From an uncultured Ruminococcus sp. (GTDB lineage: Bacteria; Bacillota; Clostridia; Oscillospirales; CAG-272): a DNA stretch of 38,492 bases. Of the stretch, positions 33,001-38,492 are shown piece after piece. The DNA lies in contig URUL01000009.1 of the NCBI GenBank assembly GCA_900551005.1, positions 1 through 38,492 on the forward strand, in the 5' to 3' direction. The position numbers and the translations under genes are program-made. How positions within the stretch are numbered: the first letter of the stretch is position 1; each line of letters opens with the position of its first letter. The notes beneath the pieces were generated by a model. It did not search any database. It was not told the DNA's origin and saw nothing but the letters and a program-made list of their open reading frames with translations.

Positions 33001-33178
33001 GGAGATAACACTCTACGGAAACAGAGCCAACACATTCGGAACGTTCCATAATGTTGATGAAAATATCGCCTACTGCGGTCCTACAAGCTGGGTCACACGC
33101 GGCGGCAGATTCTGGTGCCCCGAGTATATTACCAAGAGAACAGGGATCCTTACCTCGCCGAGAATGCTCACAAAATAA
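30074..33178 (+). CDS. Alpha-L-rhamnosidase, GH106-like
   Basis: A large 1034-residue glycoside hydrolase. The N-terminal barrel region shows the GH106-like pattern: YRAAPFWSWNCELRKDLLGK, EMGFGGYNMHPRVGL and WIYDEDKWPSGFGGGFVT. Long catalytic-barrel segments follow (GHMMDEYTLRTQTWSVGDCM, GVLSELYGVTRWEFDFRGHK), and then C-terminal beta-sandwich domains (from about residue 720). The activity predicted from the family is removal of alpha-L-rhamnose from pectic or plant glycans. No signal peptide is seen, which points to cytoplasmic hydrolysis of imported fragments. An AGGAGG site precedes the ATG, and the gene has its own promoter and terminator. I cannot point to the catalytic glutamates with certainty. 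Confidence 0.82.
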   Translation: MFYPKNGDAVLSPELFKNPTSEYRAAPFWSWNCELRKDLLGKEIEYMKEMGFGGYNMHPRVGLATPYLSDEFMDIVRFCVEKGKSEGMYSWIYDEDKWPSGFGGGFVTKDIEMRRKKLFVTPTPYNDGTLTLEEDISNSLDKKPSWKYILMACYDVALDENGDLLSYKRIGLSDRAENKKYFAYLEYDSDDPYFNGQAYVDTLKKEAIDKFIEVTHEKYKKVIGDEFGKSVPAIFTDEPQFARVSVLKFAKQQSGGASYPFTNDFEDTFRAAYGISLLDSFPEVVWNLAGGKVSQIRYRFFDHVSERFAEAFSDNIGKWCRENNILMTGHMMDEYTLRTQTWSVGDCMRQYRGFGLPGIDMLADKRELTTAKQAQSMSRQMGAPGVLSELYGVTRWEFDFRGHKLQGDWQAAMGVTARVPHLYWTSMRGEAKRDYPASIGHQSPWYKEYKLIEDHFARVNTVMTRGKPEVHIGMIHPIESFWLRYGPNDRSSLELREKDNFFIDVTNWLVSNGLDFDFICEATLPSQYKNTESGFSVGEMKYDAVVVPNMTTLRRTTLEALKSFREAGGDVIFIGNIPTHVDAEECEDVLDFAKTCRRVNPLKDELLLSLEKYRDINICSESGEPYSNTVYQMRVDGEKKHLFIAHMNRTNDLDISFLESLNVSIKGEWKVTELDTQTGEIRPVPAKYDGGKTLIRWMSGACSSLLLELEAGRGECGELKETRFTGEEFLSGEAEISLEEPNVLVLDKPAYSLNGGEVKRERDILYTDIAIRDALGIRRRGNKMKQPWVEPLDKNPREKVTLYYDFESDIEYEGAELALECLEYTDDIIFNGEKVSHEVAGYYIDEDALLKLALPKIKKGTNRLEINYRFGDITQLESCFILGDFGVELLGASAKITEMPRKIGYRDIVSQKMPFYGGNLTYKTSFFSDGRDKTLEIARYAGALMKVRMDGKEMGAMIYPPARLNLGIVPTGVHTLEITLYGNRANTFGTFHNVDENIAYCGPTSWVTRGGRFWCPEYITKRTGILTSPRMLTK

Positions 33179-33235
33179 AGCTTGACACGGAAAAAGCGAA
33201 CGCCGTAAGACGGTTTTTGATAGTGAGGCTATACA

Positions 33236-33275
33236 AAAATCGGCAGAGCTGATGTTGCTCTGCCGATTTTGTGTT
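33236..33275 (+). terminator. Terminator after the GH106-like gene
   Basis: Perfect 14-bp arms, AAAATCGGCAGAGC (33236-33249) and its complement (33257-33270), around a 7-nt loop, with T-rich ends on both sides. The following TGTTATAAT (33272-33280) resembles an extended -10 promoter for the nucleoside phosphorylase gene; no clear -35 is seen. Confidence 0.85.
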
Positions 33276-33386
33276 ATAATGATGACGGTGATAAAAAATG
33301 AAAAACGAATTTCCGAGGCTGTTTTGTTTTAAAATTTCATAAAGAAAGCACATTCAGATACGGGAATTTACGGAGGTGAAAATATA

Positions 33387-34148
33387 ATGATTGCGGAAAG
33401 CAAATATCCGATATTGGAGTTTGATGATAACAAAGTCGCAAAGCTGAATCCGACAGCGTTCGGCGCTACGTTGTTTGAAACGGACAGGATGATCATCACT
33501 TTCTTTCCGGAAGTTATGGATAAGTTAATAAGTGAGGGGAAGATCGTTCATGAAAGAACGATCGGCGGTGAAAATCCTGTCTTGATATACCGTTTTTCGG
33601 ACGATGATATTCTGATAACGTTGGGGCAGGTGGGCTGTCCGGCTTGCGCGGGAAATTTGGATCTGTTCAATGCCCTGGGTATCACCAAGGTCATGTTCTG
33701 CGGCGGAGGCGGAGTTCTCGATAAAAACATCGAGGTGGGACAGATACTTCTGGTGGACGGAGCGATCAGGGATGAGGGATTTTCATACCATTACATAGAA
33801 CCTTCAAGATATATCTATACAAACCCCGAAACGACCGAGAAAATCGCGAAGTATTTAGAAAATCATTCCATTTCCCATATTCGCGGCCTGACATGGACGA
33901 CAGATGCCATATTCAGAGAAACGGCTGACAGAATCGCGCGCAGAAGAGAAGAAGGCGCGAAGATCGTGGAAATGGAGCAGGCAGGCTGCATTGCCGTTGC
34001 AGAGTTCAGAGGCTTTAAATACGGCGCGTTGATATACGGCGGCGATGATGTTTCGCAGGACGAATGGAGCGACAGGGGTTGGCGTAGCCGCAAGGGTATT
34101 CGCTATGACCTCGTGGCACTTTGTAAAAAGCTTGTTGAAATACTGTAA
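33387..34148 (+). CDS. Nucleoside phosphorylase family protein
   Basis: A 253-residue member of the PNP/UDP phosphorylase fold, which cleaves nucleosides with phosphate to free base and sugar 1-phosphate. The family glycine-rich core is seen in TLGQVGCPACAGNLDLFNAL and VMFCGGGGVLDKNIEVGQIL. The nucleoside-binding block is AKIVEMEQAGCIAVAEFRGF, with the conserved Met-Glu pair that contacts the ribose. The late YGGDDVSQDEW replaces the usual SD(N/D) block. Purine versus uridine specificity cannot be settled. A strong CGGAGGTG site precedes the ATG. It is a single gene with its own terminator. Confidence 0.85.
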   Translation: MIAESKYPILEFDDNKVAKLNPTAFGATLFETDRMIITFFPEVMDKLISEGKIVHERTIGGENPVLIYRFSDDDILITLGQVGCPACAGNLDLFNALGITKVMFCGGGGVLDKNIEVGQILLVDGAIRDEGFSYHYIEPSRYIYTNPETTEKIAKYLENHSISHIRGLTWTTDAIFRETADRIARRREEGAKIVEMEQAGCIAVAEFRGFKYGALIYGGDDVSQDEWSDRGWRSRKGIRYDLVALCKKLVEIL

Positions 34149-34181
34149 GATCGCACAGATACCGATATGATAAAGCAAAAC

Positions 34182-34220
34182 AAACTCCCGACAAGATCTT
34201 TGTCTGTCGGGAGTTTATCG
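34182..34220. terminator. Terminator between nucleoside phosphorylase and thiT
   Basis: Perfect 12-bp arms, AAACTCCCGACA (34182-34193) and TGTCGGGAGTTT (34205-34216), around an 11-nt loop, with an A-rich left and T-rich right flank, between convergent genes. Confidence 0.8.
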
Positions 34221-34294
34221 TTCCTATCAGGATATGTTTCCTGTGTCGCTTTTATTTTTATCAAAGAGAGGTATAATTTCTTTTCAGATGGGAA

Positions 34295-34972
34295 TTATTT
34301 AAGGTCGAAATCAGCTTGCTTTGTGATGTAGGGAACAGCACCGATAATGAATGCGGCAACTGTCGTAAGGATGATCTCGGGGAGCATGTAGACTGCATTG
34401 TATACTGCGGAATACAGGATGGAAAGGGAAGCGCCCGAGTATTTTGCGAGGATATCGGCGCCCGTCTCTCCGAGCTCGCCGAAGAACCACTCTGCCCATT
34501 CACCGTAAAATATCGCGCCGGAAACAACATGCACAATATAGCGGCATTTGGTTGGCATGAGCGCGCCTACGCCGAGAGCGGCAGAGGGCTTGCCTATTCT
34601 TCTGAAGAGGGAAGAAATGCCGAGTATCGCATATGCAAGAACATAATCGAGCAGACATATGATGATCGCCTTCCACCAGATCTGCTGGCTGTCACCCGGC
34701 ATGAAGAGAGCGGAAACCGTATTCATGCTGACGAGTATCTTCAGTATACCGAATACGAGCGCGGAACCGAAGCCCCATCTTACTCCGTAAAGATAGCCGA
34801 TGAGGACGATCGGGAGCATGGAGAGCACCGTCACACTGCCTCCGAAGGGTGAATGGTAGATGACTACGAATGAGAGTGCTACCGCTATGGCAATCAGCAT
34901 AGCACAGACAACGAGCTTTCTTGTTTTGGCGTTTCTGATCTGAAAGCTTGTTTTGGTCTTTTCATTTGACAT
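34295..34972 (-). CDS. thiT: Thiamine ECF transporter substrate-binding membrane protein ThiT
   Basis: The S-component of an energy-coupling-factor importer that captures thiamine at the membrane and works with a shared EcfA-EcfA'-EcfT module encoded elsewhere. The 225-residue protein has about six membrane helices. ThiT-family landmarks are GGSVTVLSMLPIVLIGY in the first loop, LLDYVLAYAILGI, RYIVHVVSGAIFYGEWAEWF and ILYSAVYNAVYMLPEIIL; the tryptophan and glutamate of GEWAEW lie in the known thiamine-binding region. An N-terminal basic stretch of ~20 residues is extra. The ATG at 34972 is chosen because AAGGAGG lies upstream and the longer frame would enter the riboswitch terminator. The TPP riboswitch upstream independently confirms the assignment. 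Confidence 0.95.
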   Translation of the reverse strand: MSNEKTKTSFQIRNAKTRKLVVCAMLIAIAVALSFVVIYHSPFGGSVTVLSMLPIVLIGYLYGVRWGFGSALVFGILKILVSMNTVSALFMPGDSQQIWWKAIIICLLDYVLAYAILGISSLFRRIGKPSAALGVGALMPTKCRYIVHVVSGAIFYGEWAEWFFGELGETGADILAKYSGASLSILYSAVYNAVYMLPEIILTTVAAFIIGAVPYITKQADFDLK

Positions 34973-34986
34973 AATGAAAAACCTCC

Positions 34987-35024
34987 TTAAAAAATAAAAA
35001 TACCGCAGAAATACATCGCGGTAT
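34987..35024 (-). terminator. Terminator hairpin of the thiT riboswitch expression platform
   Basis: On the minus strand ATACCGC pairs with GCGGTAT (35000-35024), followed by TTTTTATTTTTT. It lies between the TPP aptamer and the thiT ribosome site, so it is the likely off-switch when thiamine pyrophosphate binds. Confidence 0.85.
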
Positions 35025-35046
35025 AAAAAGAGATATTGCAAGTATC

Positions 35047-35140
35047 TTAATCTTCCTACGATGGCATTATCCATATCAGGTTAAAGGGTTTTCGGATAAC
35101 ATCCTCATCTCAGCCGATAAATATCAGCGCCCCTGATTAT
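35047..35140 (-). ncRNA. TPP riboswitch (THI element) controlling thiT
   Basis: Read on the minus strand, the aptamer has the expected order: a closing stem TAATC...GATTA, then CAGGGGCGCTGA, then CGGCTGAGATGAGGAT (the pyrimidine-sensing CUGAGA), then ACCCTTTAACCTGATATGGA, then TAATGCCATCGTAGGAAG. These match the conserved THI-box elements almost base for base. The ligand is thiamine pyrophosphate; binding should favour the downstream terminator and shut off thiamine uptake. Confidence 0.96.
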
Positions 35141-35160
35141 ATATTTTGCGGTTCGCATAT

Positions 35161-35189
35161 ATAATAATATGAAAAAAGCGATTTGTCAA
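35161..35189 (-). promoter_or_regulatory. Promoter of the thiT riboswitch transcript
   Basis: On the minus strand TTGACA (35184-35189) and TATTAT (35161-35166) are 17 nt apart, placing the start a few bases before the aptamer. Confidence 0.8.
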
Positions 35190-35350
35190 CCTTTTTCCGA
35201 GAAAAATATCGCAAAGGTATAAAAATACCGTACTTTTCGCCAAAGAACACCGGAAAGAGAAACGCGCCTTCACCCTTAGCACCGAAGAATGAAAAGTGAT
35301 AAAAAGGCGCTTTGTTAATAAAAAGTTCACAAATAAATTTAAAAAAACTC

Positions 35351-35379
35351 TTGACAAAACACAGGAGAAGTGGTAGATT
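35351..35379 (+). promoter_or_regulatory. Promoter of the hrcA-grpE-dnaK operon
   Basis: TTGACA (35351-35356) and TAGATT (35374-35379) are 17 nt apart, immediately upstream of the CIRCE operator. A TATACT at 35380-35385 is at a poorer distance. Confidence 0.65.
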
Positions 35380-35389
35380 TATACTGTAA

Positions 35390-35416
35390 TTAGCACTTGA
35401 CCGCTTTGAGTGCTAA
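35390..35416 (+). promoter_or_regulatory. CIRCE operator (HrcA-binding site)
   Basis: TTAGCACTT-N9-GAGTGCTAA. The CIRCE consensus is TTAGCACTC-N9-GAGTGCTAA; only the last base of the left arm differs. HrcA, the product of the first gene, binds here and represses the operon until heat shock. Confidence 0.95.
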
Positions 35417-35442
35417 AATCAGACGAAGGGGGTGCGGAAATT

Positions 35443-36519
35443 ATGGATGGCAATCTTCCGATAGGCGGTGAATTGAGCGACCGCAAGAAGCAGATACTGC
35501 GCAGTGTGATCGAATCGCATGTGACGAGCGGCGAGCCTGTAGGCTCCAAAACTCTGATGACACATGCCGGTTTTCCTTTTTCATCTGCGACGATCCGCAG
35601 TGAGATGGCGGAGCTGGAAGCCCTCGGCTATCTCGAACAGCCGCACACGTCCGCAGGCAGAGTACCGACTACGCTCGGCTACCGCTTCTATGTGGACAGC
35701 CTGATGGACGATTACAAGCTGACGGCGAGTGAGATACTGAAGCTCAACAATCTTCTGAAAAACAAGGTCGGCGAGCTCGATACGATACTTCGCTCGGCAT
35801 CAAAGCTGCTAACATCGCTTACGAATTATTCCACCGTTTCAATAAAGGCGGGAGATACGGATACGGTTGTTTCCGAGTTTTCCTCGATGTATCTGGATGA
35901 GCATAACTATCTGATAGTGATGCGCATGCCGGATGGCAAGGTCAAGACCTGCCACATCCGCTCCGATGAAGGGATACCCGAGCAGGCAATCAATGATTTC
36001 GTCATGCTGCTGAATAAAAATATAGCAGGTATACCTTACACTATGATAACGCTTCCCATGATGATGCGCATAGAGACGGGAATGGGAGAATACGGACATA
36101 TCGTTTCCTCCTCGATAAAGTCAATATACAGCGAGCTCGGCGGCGGAGAGACGGAGGTTCATTTCGAAGGCGTTGATAAGCTTCTTGAATATCCCGAGTT
36201 TTCCAATGTGGACCAGATGAAGAAAATATTCGACATGCTGGAAAAGAAAAACGATATCGTCGGTATGCTTTCGCGTGCCGATAACGATAAGGTAAACATT
36301 TTCATCGACGATGAAAACGACAGTCTCGCGGATAATTCGGCGCTTGTTTTCAAGAAATTCAAGGTCGGCGGCAAGGTGGTAGGCGCCATAGGCGTTTTCG
36401 GACCGAGTCGTATGGATTATTCGAAGGTGGTCTCCGCGATGGAGTATCTTGCGAGCGAGATCGCTTCGCTTGCAGGAGAATCACTCCTGACTGACGGCTC
36501 GGAGCACAAGAACACATAG
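35443..36519 (+). CDS. hrcA: Heat-inducible transcription repressor HrcA
   Basis: The repressor of class I heat-shock genes, which binds CIRCE and is kept active by GroEL in other Firmicutes. The 358-residue product starts MDGNLPIGGELSDRKKQILR. The N-terminal winged-helix domain has the family line VGSKTLMTHAGFPFSSATIR followed by EMAELEALGYLEQPHTSAGR and VPTTLGYRFYVDSLM. A GAF-like middle and a C-terminal block (VGAIGVFGPSRMDYSKVVSA) complete the family plan. The ATG at 35443 is chosen because GAAGGGGG lies about 11 nt upstream; an upstream GTG would start inside the CIRCE operator. First gene of the heat-shock operon; autoregulated. Confidence 0.97.
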   Translation: MDGNLPIGGELSDRKKQILRSVIESHVTSGEPVGSKTLMTHAGFPFSSATIRSEMAELEALGYLEQPHTSAGRVPTTLGYRFYVDSLMDDYKLTASEILKLNNLLKNKVGELDTILRSASKLLTSLTNYSTVSIKAGDTDTVVSEFSSMYLDEHNYLIVMRMPDGKVKTCHIRSDEGIPEQAINDFVMLLNKNIAGIPYTMITLPMMMRIETGMGEYGHIVSSSIKSIYSELGGGETEVHFEGVDKLLEYPEFSNVDQMKKIFDMLEKKNDIVGMLSRADNDKVNIFIDDENDSLADNSALVFKKFKVGGKVVGAIGVFGPSRMDYSKVVSAMEYLASEIASLAGESLLTDGSEHKNT

Positions 36520-36548
36520 GAAGGATTCACGGAGGTAAAAAATAAAAA

Positions 36549-37136
36549 ATGACAGAAGAAACAAAGGCAAAAGCAAAAGAAGAGGCAGCACAGGCGGAGG
36601 CGACGGCTGAAGAAGTCAAAACGGAAGCGGCTGAGACAGAACCCGATGCGAAGCCCGACAAGGCTTCCAAGCTGAAGAGCGAAAACAAAGCACTTTCAGC
36701 GGAGAACGAAAAGCTGAAAAATGAGCTTGCCGAGACTTCCGATAAATATTTGCGCATGCTTGCGGAATACGATAATTTCCGAAGAAGAACGCAGAAGGAA
36801 AAAGAGGGAATATATGCGGACGCATATGAAAGTGCGCTGTCTGCCGTACTTCCTGTGGCGGATAATCTCGAGAGAGCAGCGCTTTGCACCGACGGCGAGA
36901 GCCTCTCAGACGGAGTGAAGATGATCATAAAGCAGTTTTCCGAGGCTCTCGGAAAGCTGGGTGTCGAGGCATACGGCGAGCGCGGCGAAGCGTTTGACCC
37001 GGTCATGCATAACGCCGTGATGCAGGTAGAGGATGGTGAGCTCGGAGAAAATACGGTAGCCGAGGTTTTGCAAAAGGGCTACAAAAAGGGCGACAAGATA
37101 CTGCGGCATGCCGTCGTTAAAGTCGCAAATGTATAA
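36549..37136 (+). CDS. grpE: Nucleotide exchange factor GrpE
   Basis: The co-chaperone that releases ADP from DnaK. Of 195 residues, the first ~45 are a disordered, Glu/Ala/Lys-rich segment (MTEETKAKAKEEAAQAEATA and on), then a long dimerising helix (KSENKALSAENEKLKNELAE), then YLRMLAEYDNFRRRTQKEKE, the family signature, and the C-terminal beta domain with FDPVMHNAVMQVED and VLQKGYKKGDKILRHAVVKV, which contacts the DnaK nucleotide domain. It starts with ATG behind a GGAGG site. It lies between hrcA and dnaK under CIRCE control. Confidence 0.97.
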   Translation: MTEETKAKAKEEAAQAEATAEEVKTEAAETEPDAKPDKASKLKSENKALSAENEKLKNELAETSDKYLRMLAEYDNFRRRTQKEKEGIYADAYESALSAVLPVADNLERAALCTDGESLSDGVKMIIKQFSEALGKLGVEAYGERGEAFDPVMHNAVMQVEDGELGENTVAEVLQKGYKKGDKILRHAVVKVANV

Positions 37137-37205
37137 ATCAGCGGATTTATACGGAAATGAAAACAGAAAAACAAAATACTTTATATATTTCGGAGGTAAC
37201 ATATT

Positions 37206-38492
37206 ATGGCTAAAATTATCGGTATTGACCTTGGTACTACAAATTCATGCGTGGCGGTTTATGAGGGTGGCGAACCCGTGGTTATCACGAACCCCGAGGG
37301 CTCGAGAACGACTCCTTCCGTTGTCGCATTTTCAAAAACAGGCGAAAGGATCATCGGTCAGGTTGCCAAGAGACAGGCGATCACAAATCCTGACAGAACG
37401 ATCATGAGCATCAAGCGTGAAATGGGCACAAACTACACCGTCGAGATCGACGGAAAGAAATATACGCCTCAGGAAATTTCCGCGATGATCCTGAAGAAGC
37501 TCAAGGATGATGCGGAGGCTTATCTCGGCACACCCGTAACTCAGGCTGTCATTACGGTTCCCGCATATTTTTCCGATGCACAGAGACAGGCTACAAAGGA
37601 TGCCGGCAAGATAGCGGGGCTTGAGGTTCTCCGTATCATCAACGAGCCGACGGCTGCTGCTCTCGCATATGGTGTTGATAAAGACCCGAAGGAGCAGAAG
37701 GTCATGATCTATGACCTCGGCGGCGGCACCTTCGATGTATCCATACTCGAAATTTCCGACGGCGTATTCGAGGTTCTTGCCACAAACGGCAATACGAGAC
37801 TCGGCGGCGACGATTTTGATAACAGAATCATCGATTGGATAGCGGATAAATTCCAGAAGGAAAACGGCGGTATCGACCTGCGCAAGGACAAGATGGCGCT
37901 TCAGAGACTGAAGGAAGCCGCAGAAAAGGCAAAGATAGAGCTTTCCGGCATGAGCTCCACGAACATCAATCTTCCCTTCATTTCCATGAGTGCGGACGGT
38001 CCTCAGCACCTCGACGTCAACCTGACCAAACAGAAATTCGAGGCGATGACGGCGGAGCTTCTCAACCGTACGGTAGAACCCATGCGTCTCGCCATGAAGG
38101 ACGCAGGCCTTACCTATAAGGATATCGATAAAGTCATTCTCGTCGGCGGTTCCACCCGTATGCCGGCGGTCGTCGAAAAAGTGCGCGAAATCACGGGCAA
38201 AGAGCCTTTCAAAGGAATCAATCCCGATGAATGTGTCGCGATCGGCGCGGCCGTGCAGGGCGGCGTTCTGACAGGCGAGGTCAAGGACGTGCTTCTTCTC
38301 GACGTCACTCCGCTTTCCCTCGGTATCGAGACCTTGGGCGGCGTGTTCACGAGAATCATCGACAGAAATACGACTATTCCCGTCAAAAAGCGCCAGGTGT
38401 TCTCTACTGCGGCGGACAATCAGACGAGCGTGGATATTCACGTCTTGCAGGGCGAACGTGAGTTCTGCAAAGCCAACAAGACGCTGGGCAAC
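37206..38492 (+). CDS. dnaK: Molecular chaperone DnaK (Hsp70), 3' end outside the window
   Basis: The frame runs from ATG at 37206, after a GGAGGT site, to the window edge without a stop, giving 429 residues of an expected ~610-620. The N-terminal ATPase domain is complete: IIGIDLGTTNSCVAVYEGGE at the start, TVPAYFSDAQRQATKDAG near residue 120, INEPTAAALAYG and the second signature IYDLGGGTFDVS near 175, VILVGGSTRMPAVV near 315 and the linker with DVLLLDVTPLSLGIETLGG near 365. Part of the peptide-binding domain follows. It is an ATP-driven chaperone of the cytoplasm and the third gene of the CIRCE-controlled operon. The missing C-terminal lid is due to the window edge only. Confidence 0.97.
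   Translation, partial: MAKIIGIDLGTTNSCVAVYEGGEPVVITNPEGSRTTPSVVAFSKTGERIIGQVAKRQAITNPDRTIMSIKREMGTNYTVEIDGKKYTPQEISAMILKKLKDDAEAYLGTPVTQAVITVPAYFSDAQRQATKDAGKIAGLEVLRIINEPTAAALAYGVDKDPKEQKVMIYDLGGGTFDVSILEISDGVFEVLATNGNTRLGGDDFDNRIIDWIADKFQKENGGIDLRKDKMALQRLKEAAEKAKIELSGMSSTNINLPFISMSADGPQHLDVNLTKQKFEAMTAELLNRTVEPMRLAMKDAGLTYKDIDKVILVGGSTRMPAVVEKVREITGKEPFKGINPDECVAIGAAVQGGVLTGEVKDVLLLDVTPLSLGIETLGGVFTRIIDRNTTIPVKKRQVFSTAADNQTSVDIHVLQGEREFCKANKTLGN

Noticed and set aside
32180..33049. Minus-strand open frame (289 codons) opposite the GH106-like gene
   Set aside because: Antisense to the C-terminal domains of a well-supported gene; no start signal or recognisable domain.
35190..35340. GCGCC/GGCGC pairing between the thiT promoter and the heat-shock promoter
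   Set aside because: Only 5 bp separated by a loop of more than 30 nt; not convincing as a terminator. Nothing else is recognisable in this short gap.
1..38492. Search for CRISPR arrays, tRNA and rRNA genes
   Set aside because: No regularly spaced repeats, cloverleaf-like T-loop sequences or rRNA landmarks were seen. The attachment site is in a protein gene, not a tRNA gene.

Overview
The window is a bacterial chromosome segment. A CIRCE-controlled hrcA-grpE-dnaK operon, a TPP riboswitch upstream of thiT, pyruvate phosphate dikinase, lipobox lipoproteins and strong AGGAGG-type ribosome sites all point to an anaerobic Clostridia-class Firmicute, probably from the gut. Two unrelated alpha-L-rhamnosidases (GH78-like and GH106-like) fit a life on plant or mucin glycans. 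The species cannot be named from sequence alone.

Layout. 1-6.9 kb, core and metabolic: the 3' part of a glutamate-dehydrogenase-family gene; on the minus strand a GH78-like rhamnosidase overlapping a phosphopantetheinyl transferase; on the plus strand an SDR oxidoreductase; then a minus-strand group of an alpha/beta hydrolase, a small frame-disrupted gene and a CaCA-type cation exchanger. 7.0-17.1 kb, accessory island: described below. 17.1-38.5 kb, core: ppdK (minus); pth-mfd; a lipoprotein foldase-like gene, a DUF5685 protein, a J-domain protein and a membrane protein; a three-gene amino-acid ABC importer; the GH106-like rhamnosidase; a nucleoside phosphorylase; riboswitch-controlled thiT (minus); and hrcA-grpE-dnaK, which runs off the right edge.

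The island is the main point of interest. It is bounded by a 15-bp direct repeat, at 7018-7032 and 17130-17144. The right copy is inside the last codons of ppdK. The left copy is followed, on the minus strand, by five codons (A-D-N-K-stop) that read like the original ppdK end, and then by a perfect terminator. I infer an element that integrated into the 3' end of ppdK and gave the gene a new tail (R-S-G-D-E-K-stop) and a new terminator. If the two repeats are joined, as in an excised circle, the minus-strand serine-recombinase remnant at the left tip stays open through the repeat into a 3' tail at the right tip and ends just before a terminator. This suggests that the element's own attachment site lay within the 3' part of its recombinase gene.

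Inside, the island is a mosaic of decayed parts: two serine-recombinase C-terminal remnants, a short tyrosine recombinase tail-to-tail with an hsdS remnant, an hsdR helicase remnant, an AlbA/ATPase-type regulator remnant, a ribbon-helix-helix-like protein, and a coupled tnpV-lipoprotein pair. In the middle is an apparently intact minus-strand drug-resistance operon: DUF1413-like protein, nucleotidyltransferase, methyltransferase, ant(6)-Ia, sat4, aph(3')-IIIa. It has one strong promoter overlapped by a perfect palindrome. Its right and left edges cut into the recombinase and hsdS remnants respectively.
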